Part shown: positions 57,074 through 64,000 of the stretch, in pieces
Position numbering within the stretch: the stretch's first letter is position 1
How the letters are laid out: every line of letters begins with the position of its first letter
Source: Sandaracinus sp.
GTDB taxonomy: Bacteria > Myxococcota_A > Polyangia > Polyangiales > Houyiibacteriaceae
Assembly: GCA_002699025.1 (NCBI GenBank)
Contig: PABA01000027.1
Span: 1-64,000 of the forward strand
Length of the DNA stretch: 64,000 nucleotides
Direction: 5' to 3'
Notes under the pieces: generated by a model
Database searches by the model: none
What the model was told of the DNA's origin: nothing
The model's input: only the letters and a program-made list of their open reading frames with translations
Made by a program: the position numbers and the translations under genes

Positions 57074-59545
57074 TCAGCGCGCGCCGCGCTGGTACGCGAA
57101 CTGGTTCACGTAGAGCTCGGTCATGTCCGTGACGCCGTCCATGTCGTTGTCCGTGTCCTGGAAGTCCCAGGGCAGGAAGCCGTTGACCATCACCGAGCCG
57201 CCGTTGGTCACGACGGTGATGTTGGCCCCCATCGCCGAGTCCACGGTGCAGAGCACGTCGCCGCCGCTCGTCAGCGCGAGCACGTCGCCGTTGTCCCCCG
57301 CGTCCCGGCTGCTCGTGAGCGGCGCCGGGAGCGTCTCGATGAAGTCGAAGAGGTCGGTCGACGCCGCGCTGCTCGGGAAGACGGGCCGCGGGCTGTTGAA
57401 GGACGTCGTCGAGACGCCGAGCGCGGTCGCCAGGGCGGCGTCCGTGTCGAGGTTCCACCAGCTGAAGTTCAGCGGCTCGCCGGACGAGATCCGATCGAGC
57501 ACCCGGCTGCGCACCTCGGCCGGCAGGCCGGAGCCCGGCGCGTTGATCACGACGATGTCCCAGCCGCCCATGTCGTACTCGGACGCGAAGGTCGCGCCGC
57601 TGCTCGTCGAGGTGACCGTCGTGGCGCCCATGCGGTTCGCCGCGAGCTCGGCCGGGTCGGTCCCCGTCGAGAAGGACTGGTAGTAGACCAGCACGCTCGT
57701 CGGCGGCGACCAGGCGAGGTCCCGGCAGGTGCCGCTGACGCAGGCCTGGGCCACGCCGCAGGCCGTGCCGCAGCCGCCGCAGTTCGCCGGATCGAAGTCC
57801 GTGTTCGTGCACGTGCCCGAGCAGTTGGTCTGCCCGCTCGGGCAGCTCAGCGAGCAGCTCCCCCCGGCGCAGATCTCGCCGGCCCCGCACGCGGTCCCGC
57901 AGGCCCCGCAGTTCGCCGGGTCGATGTCCGTGTCGATGCACTCGCCGCTGCAGTTGCTGAGGTCCCCGGGGCAGGTCAGCGAGCAGCTCCCCGCCGAGCA
58001 GACCTCACCGGCCGCGCAGGTCGTCCCGCAGGCCCCGCAGTTCGCCTCGTCCGAGGAGAGGTTCGTGCAGGTGCCGGCGCAGTCGGTCAGCCCCGTCCCG
58101 CAGGAGACGACGCAGCTCGAGGCCGCGCAGACCTCGCCGTCGGCGCAGGGCATGTCGCAGCCGCCGCAGTGGCTCCGGTCGCTCGAGGTGTCGACGCAGG
58201 CGTCTCCGCAGAGCGTCGGCGTCGTGCCGCCGCAGGCCAGGCCGCAGGTCCCGCTGCTGCACACCTCGCCGGCGTCGCAGCTCGTCCCGCAGGCCCCGCA
58301 GTTCGCCCGGTCCGAGTTGAGGTCGACGCAGACGCCGCCGCACTCGGTCTGCCCGCTCGGGCAGCTCAGCGCGCAGGCCCCGTCGACGCAGATCTCCCCC
58401 GCGCCGCACGCGCTGTCGCAGGCCCCGCAGTGGGCGAGGCTCGTGTCCGTGTCGACGCAGGCCGCTCCGCACTGGGTCGGCGTGTCGCCCCCGCAGCTCA
58501 GGCTGCAGGTGCCTCCGCTGCAGACCTCGCCGGCGCCGCAGGCGTTGTCGCACGCGCCGCAGTGGGCGAGGTTCGTGTCCGTGTCGACGCAGGCGTCGCC
58601 GCAGAGCGTCGGCGTCGCGCCCCCGCAGCTCACCTCGCAGGAGCCGTCGGTGCACACGGTGCCGTCGCCGCAGACCGTGCCGTCGGCGTCCGCGCAGCCG
58701 CCGCAGTGGCTCCGGTCGGTCGTCGTGTCGACGCAGCGGTCGCCGCAGAGCGTCGGCGTCGCGCCCCCGCAGCTCAACCCGCAGGAGCCCTCGCTGCACA
58801 CCTCACCGTCGCCGCAGGCGTTGTCGCACGCGCCGCAGTGGCTCCGATCGCTCGTCGTGTCGACGCAGCGGTCGCCGCAGACCGTCGGCGTCGCGCCCCC
58901 GCAGCTCAGCCCACAGGAGCCCTCGCTGCACACCTCACCGTCGGCGCAGCTCGTGTCGCAGGCCCCGCAGTGGCTCCGGTCCGTGTCCGTGTCGACGCAG
59001 CGGTCGCCGCAGAGCGTCGGCGTCTCGCCGCCGCAGCTCAACCCGCAGGCGCCCTCGCTGCACACCTCGCCGGCGCCGCAGCTCGCGTCGCAGGCCCCGC
59101 AGTGGTTCCGGTCGCTCGTCGTGTCGACGCAGCGGTCGCCGCAGAGCGTCGGCGTCGCGCCGCCACAGCTCAGCCCGCAGGACCCCTCGCTGCACACCTC
59201 GCCGGCCTCGCAGCTCGTGTCGCACGCGCCGCAGTGGTTCCGGTCGCTCGTCGTGTCGACGCAGCGGTCGCCGCAGAGCGTCGGCGTCGCGCCCCCGCAG
59301 CTCAGCCCGCAGGACCCCTCGCTGCACACCTCGCCGGCGCCGCAGCTCGTGCCGCAGGCGCCGCAGTGATCCGGATCGGAGCCGACGTCCACGCACTCGC
59401 CGCTGCACTCCACCTGGCCGGTCGGGCAGCCCACGGCCGCGTCGATGGAGGCGTCCATCGGGTCGCTCCCGCCGCCGGCCGAACAGGCCGCCGCCACGAA
59501 GAAACACACACCGACGCCCAGGCGCCAGCCCATCCAATCACGCAT
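57074..59545 (-). CDS. Secreted cysteine-repeat protein with 13 tandem repeats
   Basis: The 823-residue protein starts at ATG 59545 with GGAGG upstream. A lipoprotein-like signal ends FFVAAAC. An acidic linker follows, then thirteen repeats of about 43 residues, each of the form CGGATPTLCGDRCVD then DRxHCGACDxSC then GEVCSEGSCGLS, with about 8 cysteines. Repeats 2-5 are nearly identical in DNA. The last 230 residues form a separate alpha/beta domain (VLVYYQSFSTG, WDIVVINAPGSGLPAEV, VMVNGFLPWDFQD) and end at a TELYVNQFAYQR helix. Surface adhesion or scaffold function is likely but unproven. No sorting tail is present. Confidence 0.85.
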   Translation of the reverse strand: MRDWMGWRLGVGVCFFVAAACSAGGGSDPMDASIDAAVGCPTGQVECSGECVDVGSDPDHCGACGTSCGAGEVCSEGSCGLSCGGATPTLCGDRCVDTTSDRNHCGACDTSCEAGEVCSEGSCGLSCGGATPTLCGDRCVDTTSDRNHCGACDASCGAGEVCSEGACGLSCGGETPTLCGDRCVDTDTDRSHCGACDTSCADGEVCSEGSCGLSCGGATPTVCGDRCVDTTSDRSHCGACDNACGDGEVCSEGSCGLSCGGATPTLCGDRCVDTTTDRSHCGGCADADGTVCGDGTVCTDGSCEVSCGGATPTLCGDACVDTDTNLAHCGACDNACGAGEVCSGGTCSLSCGGDTPTQCGAACVDTDTSLAHCGACDSACGAGEICVDGACALSCPSGQTECGGVCVDLNSDRANCGACGTSCDAGEVCSSGTCGLACGGTTPTLCGDACVDTSSDRSHCGGCDMPCADGEVCAASSCVVSCGTGLTDCAGTCTNLSSDEANCGACGTTCAAGEVCSAGSCSLTCPGDLSNCSGECIDTDIDPANCGACGTACGAGEICAGGSCSLSCPSGQTNCSGTCTNTDFDPANCGGCGTACGVAQACVSGTCRDLAWSPPTSVLVYYQSFSTGTDPAELAANRMGATTVTSTSSGATFASEYDMGGWDIVVINAPGSGLPAEVRSRVLDRISSGEPLNFSWWNLDTDAALATALGVSTTSFNSPRPVFPSSAASTDLFDFIETLPAPLTSSRDAGDNGDVLALTSGGDVLCTVDSAMGANITVVTNGGSVMVNGFLPWDFQDTDNDMDGVTDMTELYVNQFAYQRGAR

Positions 59546-59799
59546 CCAAACCTCCCCCGACGGAAAAATCCGCCCCTCTCGCAAAGACCCTATCGAACGG
59601 CGGGCCATCTGTCGATGGCCGTCATCCGGTACACCGTTCGGGGGGAAGGCCCGAAGCCCGGCGCGCAAGACTTGCGTGACCGCGGTGCCGCTCATCCGGG
59701 CCGAACCGCGATCCCTCGTCTCGACGGGCCCTTCGCGGACGCGCACGGACCTTGCTTCACGCTCGGCTCGCGCTCCACCCGCGCCCCCGGACGAAGATC

Positions 59800-60153
59800 A
59801 TGCGTTTCCTTCCCCTCCCGCACGCCCTGCTGCTCGCCCTCCTCCTCGCCGCCTGCACCGCCTGCACCGCCACCATCGGCACGCAGCCGTCGCGCACCGT
59901 CGTCGAGGACGAGCCCCCGCCCCCCCGCGTCACGGTCCAGGGCCCGGCGCCCTTCCCGGACGCCGTCTACGTCCAGGGCTACTGGCGCTGGAACGGCGAG
60001 CGCTACGTCTGGCAGGAGGGCGAGTGGCGCCGCGCCCGCGAGGGGCACCGCTTCGAGCAGCCCCACTGGGAGCGCGAAGACGAGGGCTGGGTCTTCGTCG
60101 AGGGCCACTGGGAGCCGATGATCGTCGACGAGGACGAGGAGCTCATCCGATGA
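59800..60153 (+). CDS. Small lipoprotein with YWxWxGxxY repeats
   Basis: The 117-residue protein has a lipoprotein signal ending LLAAC and three aromatic units: [20 protein letters not shown] and the related [18 protein letters not shown]. Such YxWxGxxW repeats are found in small envelope lipoproteins of many Proteobacteria and Myxococcota; their function is not known. It is just upstream of ftsH, 40 bases apart, and divergent from the 13-repeat protein. Confidence 0.78.
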   Translation: MRFLPLPHALLLALLLAACTACTATIGTQPSRTVVEDEPPPPRVTVQGPAPFPDAVYVQGYWRWNGERYVWQEGEWRRAREGHRFEQPHWEREDEGWVFVEGHWEPMIVDEDEELIR

Positions 60154-60193
60154 GCGCTCGCGCCCGCCGCCGCCCCCCTTCAGGGTGGCGGCC

Positions 60194-62233
60194 ATGAAGC
60201 GCATCCCCTGGTGGTGGTGGCTCGCGCCCGTCCTCCTCGTGGGCTCGATGATGGCCCTGCGCATGCAGGACGTCGGCAAGGAGCTCCGCTGGGACGAGCT
60301 CGTGACCGCAGTCGAGGAGGACCGGGTGAAGTCCGTCGTCCTCGAGTCGGACCTCGTCCGCGGCATGCTGAAGGGCGGCGGCGACTCGGCGAGCGGTGAC
60401 TCGGCGAGCGGTGACTCGGGCAGCGGTGAGCGCTTCCGCGCCGTCCGCGTCGATGACGAGAGCTTCGTGCCGCTCCTCCGGGAGCACGGCGTCGAGATCC
60501 GCGCCATCCCCGAGTCGGACGGCTCCTGGACGATGTGGATCTGGCTCGCCCTGCCGCTGATCCTCCTCTTCTGGCTCTCCTCGCGCATGGCCTCGGGCGG
60601 CGCGGCGAGCGGCGCGCTCTCCTTCGGGCGCAGCAAGGGGAAGATCTTCACCGAGCGCGACATCCGCGTGACCTTCGAGGACGTCGCGGGCGTGGACGAG
60701 GCGAAGGCCGAGCTCCGCGAGGTGATCGACTTCCTCCAGCAGCCCGAGAAGTACCGCCGCATCGGCGCCCGCATCCCGAAGGGCGTGCTCCTCGTGGGCC
60801 CGCCCGGCACGGGCAAGACGCTCCTCGCGCGCGCCGTCGCCGGCGAGGCGGGCGTGCCCTTCATCAGCATCAGCGGCTCCGAGTTCGTCGAGATGTTCGT
60901 TGGCGTCGGCGCGGCGCGCGTGCGCGACCTCTTCGAGCAGGCGGCGAAGACGGCGCCGGCCATCGTCTTCATCGACGAGCTGGACGCGCTCGGCCGGGCG
61001 CGCGGGCCCGGGAACATGCCGGGGAGCAACGAGGAGCGGGAGCAGACGCTCAACCAGCTCCTCGTGGAGCTCGACGGCTTCGAGCCGCTCGGCGAGGGCC
61101 GCGGCCCGGTGGTGCTGCTCGCGGCGACGAACCGGCCCGAGGTGCTCGACCCGGCGCTGCTCCGGGCGGGGCGCTTCGACCGGCAGATCATCGTGGACAC
61201 ACCGGACCGGAAGGGGCGGCGCTTCATCCTCGAGGTGCACGTGCGCAAGGTGCCCCTCGACGACGACGTGGACCTCGACGTGGTGGCGACGCGCACGCCG
61301 GGCTTCGCCGGGGCCGACCTCGCGAACCTGGTCAACGAGGCGGCGCTGCGGGCGGCGCGCGAGGGGCGCGACACGGTGCAGATGGAGGACTTCTCCGCGG
61401 CCGTGGATCGGGTGCTCGCCGGGCTCGAGCAGCGCTCGCGGCTGGTCGACGAGGAGGAGCGCGAGCGGGTCGCCTACCACGAGACCGGCCACGCCATCTG
61501 CGCGACCTTCGGCGGGAGCGGGACGCGCGTGCACAAGGTGAGCATCGTGCCGCGCTCCGTGGGGGCGCTCGGCTTCACGATGCAGCTCCCCGAGCGCGAG
61601 CGGAAGCTCTACACCGTGTCGCAGCTGAAGTCGCAGATCGTCGGCCTCCTCGGCGGGCGCGCGGCGGAGGAGCTGATCTACGGCGAGCCCTCGACGGGGG
61701 CGGCGGACGACCTGCGCAAGGCGACGGACATCGCGCGCGCCATGGTGCTCGAGCACGGCTTCAGCGAGGCCGTGGGGCCGGTGGCGATCGAGCAGCGGAG
61801 CCACCCCTACCTCGGCACCGTGGCCGGCTCCCGGGACGTCGGCGAGGCGGTCTCCGACCGGGCCGACGCGGAGGTGCGGGCGCTCGTGGAGGGCGCGCTC
61901 GAGGAGGCGAAGCGGCTCCTCGAGGCGCACCGGGAGGAGCTCGAGGGCATGACGCGGGCGCTGCTGGAGCGGGAGCAGCTCGAGGGGGAGGAGCTGCTCC
62001 CCTGGCTGCCGGCGAAGAACGTCCAGGAGGAGCCGGCGCGCGCGACCGAGCCGCCGGAGATGGACGAGGCCGGCCAGGGCGCCGGCGCGGAGGACGGAGC
62101 GGGCGGCGCCGAGCGCGCCGCGCCCGGTGCTGAGCGCGCCGCGAAGGGTCGAGGGCCCGACGGAGGCGACGCCGACACTGGGGACGCCGACGCCGACGAC
62201 GAAGACGCCGACACCGACGAGGCTGCCGAATGA
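60194..62233 (+). CDS. ftsH: ATP-dependent zinc metalloprotease FtsH
   Basis: The 679-residue inner-membrane protease degrades misfolded or regulated membrane and soluble proteins. Two transmembrane helices lie near 8-22 and 114-130, with a periplasmic domain between. That domain contains a [16 protein letters not shown] insertion built from 15-bp DNA repeats. The AAA+ part has Walker A GPPGTGKT (202-209), Walker B FIDELD (259-264) and the second region of homology near 313-330. The protease part has HETGH (429-433). The last 60 residues are an acidic Asp/Ala tail ([14 protein letters not shown]). The thioredoxin gene overlaps its stop. Confidence 0.95.
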   Translation: MKRIPWWWWLAPVLLVGSMMALRMQDVGKELRWDELVTAVEEDRVKSVVLESDLVRGMLKGGGDSASGDSASGDSGSGERFRAVRVDDESFVPLLREHGVEIRAIPESDGSWTMWIWLALPLILLFWLSSRMASGGAASGALSFGRSKGKIFTERDIRVTFEDVAGVDEAKAELREVIDFLQQPEKYRRIGARIPKGVLLVGPPGTGKTLLARAVAGEAGVPFISISGSEFVEMFVGVGAARVRDLFEQAAKTAPAIVFIDELDALGRARGPGNMPGSNEEREQTLNQLLVELDGFEPLGEGRGPVVLLAATNRPEVLDPALLRAGRFDRQIIVDTPDRKGRRFILEVHVRKVPLDDDVDLDVVATRTPGFAGADLANLVNEAALRAAREGRDTVQMEDFSAAVDRVLAGLEQRSRLVDEEERERVAYHETGHAICATFGGSGTRVHKVSIVPRSVGALGFTMQLPERERKLYTVSQLKSQIVGLLGGRAAEELIYGEPSTGAADDLRKATDIARAMVLEHGFSEAVGPVAIEQRSHPYLGTVAGSRDVGEAVSDRADAEVRALVEGALEEAKRLLEAHREELEGMTRALLEREQLEGEELLPWLPAKNVQEEPARATEPPEMDEAGQGAGAEDGAGGAERAAPGAERAAKGRGPDGGDADTGDADADDEDADTDEAAE

Positions 62234-62664
62234 CCGACTCGATCGTCCTGCGCTGCGCGAGCTGCGGCGCGAAGAACCGGCTCCCGGCCGCGCGCCTGGA
62301 CGAGCGCGCGCGCTGCGCGAAGTGCAAGGCCGCGCTCACGCCCCTGAGCGCCCCCTACGTCGTCGAGCGCCCGGCCGACTTCGACGCGCTCGTGCGGGCC
62401 TCGCCGCTGCCCGTGCTGGTGGACTTCTGGGCGACGTGGTGCGGCCCCTGCAAGATGGTCGCCCCCGAGCTCGAGAGCCTGGCGGCGCAGCTCCGCGGCA
62501 AGCTCATCGTCGCGAAGGTCGAGACCGAGGCCCACCGCGGCCTCGCCGCCGGCCACGGCATCCAGGCGATCCCCACCCTGGTCCTCTTCCGAAAGGGCCA
62601 GGAGGTGAAGCGCCAGAGCGGCGCCATGCCAGCGAGCGCGATCCGACAAACCTTCGCCCTCTGA
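62230..62664 (+). CDS. Thioredoxin with N-terminal zinc ribbon (TrxC/thioredoxin 2-like)
   Basis: The 144-residue protein has two CxxC pairs (Cys9/Cys12 and Cys29/Cys32) forming a zinc ribbon, then a thioredoxin domain with FWATWCGPCKM (active-site 70-74) and the cis-Pro in QAIPTLVLF. This is the build of TrxC, which reduces disulfides under oxidative stress. Its ATG overlaps the ftsH stop (ATGA), so it is made in step with the protease. Confidence 0.93.
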   Translation: MTDSIVLRCASCGAKNRLPAARLDERARCAKCKAALTPLSAPYVVERPADFDALVRASPLPVLVDFWATWCGPCKMVAPELESLAAQLRGKLIVAKVETEAHRGLAAGHGIQAIPTLVLFRKGQEVKRQSGAMPASAIRQTFAL

Positions 62665-62668
62665 AGAC

Positions 62669-62705
62669 CCGTGCCCCTGCCCCTGCCCCTGCCCCTGCCC
62701 GCAGG
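62669..62705. repeat. CCCCTG hexamer run, degenerate composite element
   Basis: ACCCGTG followed by four CCCCTG hexamers and a CCCGCAGG end lies just past the thioredoxin stop. The CCTCGTCGACGT near 62750 may be the remnant of the palindromic core. Confidence 0.7.
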
Positions 62706-62792
62706 CTGAAGAGCGGATCACGGCCCCCTCGTGCCCGCCGAGCCCCCGTCCTCGTCGACGTGGGCTGCAACCCCGACCGGAACCGCACTCCC

Positions 62793-63374
62793 TCAGAAGG
62801 GAACACAGACTCGCCAGTCCGGCTCCTCGCGGATGGTCCCCTCCGCGCAATCGCCGAGGTCGCCCTCCCGAAGGTTGCACACCAGGCACGTCGCGGTCCC
62901 CGCATCGGCATCGCACTCCGGTTCGGTCAGCAGCCGGGGTCCCGCATCGACATCGTCGGGCTGACGGCAATCCAAGAACGTACCGAGCGGACAGCCACAC
63001 TCCCCAAGAGGACCCGCATCCGTTGCGCCCGCGTCCGTCGGTCCGGCGTCCTCCGAGGAACCTGCGTCGATTCCTCCGCCGTCGGACCCACTGCTCGCGT
63101 CCATTCCAGCGTCGCGGACACTGGGGCCCCCATCACTTCCCGCGTCCAGCGAAGACCCGGCATCCGCCGTGGACCCCGCATCCACGTCTGCGCCGCCGTC
63201 GGCACCGGCGTCCAGCTCGATGCAGTCGGTCCCCGTTGCGACGAATCCCTCGGGGCAGACACAGCTCGTCCGCGCTTCGTCCTCGACGAACGGCGAAGGG
63301 CACGAGGGCTCTCCTCCGCAACCGAGCAAGAGGAGCGAGCATGCGATGGGTACGGCGATCGTGTGGCGAGTCAT
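62793..63374 (-). CDS. Lipoprotein with long Asp/Ala/Gly linker
   Basis: The 193-residue protein has a signal ending LLLLGC, a Cys-rich start (CPSPFVEDEARTSCVCPEGFVATGTDC), a low-complexity DAGxDGGxDAG linker over about residues 55-122, and a second Cys-rich block (CGCPLGTFLDC, CDADAGTATCLVC). This is the EGF-like / linker / Cys layout of many exported myxobacterial proteins. No enzyme motif is present. Confidence 0.78.
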   Translation of the reverse strand: MTRHTIAVPIACSLLLLGCGGEPSCPSPFVEDEARTSCVCPEGFVATGTDCIELDAGADGGADVDAGSTADAGSSLDAGSDGGPSVRDAGMDASSGSDGGGIDAGSSEDAGPTDAGATDAGPLGECGCPLGTFLDCRQPDDVDAGPRLLTEPECDADAGTATCLVCNLREGDLGDCAEGTIREEPDWRVCVPF

Positions 63375-63436
63375 GAACGCCTCCTCGGTGGCGCGAACGG
63401 GCGATTGCGGGACGTAGCAAGCCCGCCCCATACGGC

Positions 63437-63468
63437 AAAGGCCGGGCCCCCGAAGGAGCCCGGCCTTT
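63437..63468 (-). terminator. Strong hairpin terminator
   Basis: AAAGGCCGGGC and GCCCGGCCTTT form a perfect 11-bp stem around CCCCGAAGGA. It lies between the partial Cys-rich gene and the linker lipoprotein, both on the minus strand, and ends the former's transcript. The A/T ends of the stem allow use in either direction. Confidence 0.85.
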
Positions 63469-63489
63469 GCGCGTTCATTGGAGTGCTCT

Positions 63490-64000
63490 TCAGCCGCCCG
63501 GAAGCACGCACCTGCCACCGAAGCCGGCGCGCGGATTACAGACGTAGGGAAGCGCGCACTCCGCAGCGGTCGCTCCACCGCAGCAGACCTCATCGAGCCC
63601 GCCGCAGCTGACGCAGATGTCGGCGCCGCGATCGCAGACGGCGAAGGGCGCGCTGCACCCGATGTCCCCGTCGCAGCAGGGGCCACCGATGATCCCGCAG
63701 GCGCCGTCCTCACAACCACCACCGACGCAGGTCCCGTCGTCCGCGCTGCAGTCGTCGCCCTCGCCGACGCAGAGCCCGTCGACGCAGCAGCCGCCGCCAC
63801 CACAGGCCTGACCTTCGCAGCAGGCCTCGCCGGGCTCGCCGCAGGCCTCGCAGGTGGAGCCGCCGAAGCCACCCTGGCAGATCAGCCCGGACGCGCTGCA
63901 GAAGCGGCCCGCCCCGTCGATCGTGCAGCACGGCTCGTCCAGCCCGCCGCAGGCGAAGTCGCCCCCACCGGTGCAGCTCCCGTCGGCGCAGGTCAGCTCA
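63490..64000 (-). CDS. Cysteine-rich exported protein, 5' end beyond the window
   Basis: The minus-strand frame ending in TGA at 63490 stays open to the window end (169 codons plus one base). The translation is extremely Cys-rich: CADGSCTGGG, CGGLDEPCCTIDGAGRFC, CEACGEPGEACCEGQACGGGGCC, CVSCGGLDEVCCGG, CNPRAGFGGRCVLPGG. Paired CC and CGG...CC spacing repeats every 25-30 residues, as in secreted disulfide-rich myxobacterial proteins. The start and any signal peptide are outside. Its terminator follows at 63437-63468. Confidence 0.75.
   Translation of the reverse strand, partial: ELTCADGSCTGGGDFACGGLDEPCCTIDGAGRFCSASGLICQGGFGGSTCEACGEPGEACCEGQACGGGGCCVDGLCVGEGDDCSADDGTCVGGGCEDGACGIIGGPCCDGDIGCSAPFAVCDRGADICVSCGGLDEVCCGGATAAECALPYVCNPRAGFGGRCVLPGG

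Overview
The window is very G+C-rich (well over 70% by eye in most genes). It looks like a chromosomal segment of a myxobacterium-like organism (Myxococcota, probably Polyangiales, Sandaracinaceae-like). The grounds are: two membrane-anchored Ser/Thr protein kinases (one with TPRs, one with a coiled coil); many GTG starts; numerous lipoproteins whose signal peptide is followed by Asp/Ala/Gly linkers; cysteine-rich secreted proteins, one with a NIDO domain, a MopE-type Cys/Asp motif and a MYXO-CTERM-like tail; and a TPR lipoprotein with a possible AgmX/PglI-type C-terminus. No rRNA, tRNA or CRISPR array was found. Genus and family are inferences.

Layout. 1-4885: repeat-rich leader, mutY, then a translationally coupled membrane protein / ABC ATPase / ABC-2 permease set. 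4975-6150: an obviously lower-G+C islet with one TIR-like gene. 6151-14810: TPR lipoprotein, TPR receptor kinase, serS with a coupled Sel1-like lipoprotein, and a six-Kazal-domain secreted protein. 14984-32059: housekeeping and metabolic genes (MlaF-like ATPase, metallophosphoesterase, molybdopterin oxidoreductase, second kinase, SDR, thioesterase, CBS protein, LCMT-type methyltransferase, three hydrolases/peptidases, a VWA-type lipoprotein with a TPR partner). 32238-33527: a divergent DUF4336 / MarR pair sharing a clear operator. 33671-39271: thioesterase, large lipoprotein hydrolase, MobA-like protein, arrestin-like protein. 39277-41029: a second lower-G+C islet carrying a tightly coupled three-gene cassette that ends in an HNH nuclease. 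42414-51106: two divergent operons that together make an ATP-grasp / alpha-E / transglutaminase / DUF2126 amidoligase system, with a duplicated DUF2126 gene and a terminal lipoprotein. 51107-52104: a minisatellite array. 52105-64000: wrbA, cysteine-rich secreted proteins, an aminotransferase class V protein, ftsH coupled to a zinc-ribbon thioredoxin, and a cysteine-rich gene that runs off the window end.

Gene-free stretches are unusual. Several carry a composite repeat family: a palindromic (CGTGCA)n core with CTCGTC/GAGGAC or CTCGTG hexamers beside it, often accompanied by GGGCAC/CCCGTG hexamer arms. Copies lie near 7.7, 11.2, 27.2, 28.5 and 42.2 kb, with a degenerate one at 62.7 kb. Separate tandem arrays of 13, 15, about 87 and about 107 bp are also present. 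The best candidates for something undescribed are the HNH cassette, the TIR-like islet, the composite repeat family and the minisatellite with an inverted left flank. Functional names come from reading motifs in the translations; no database search was run.
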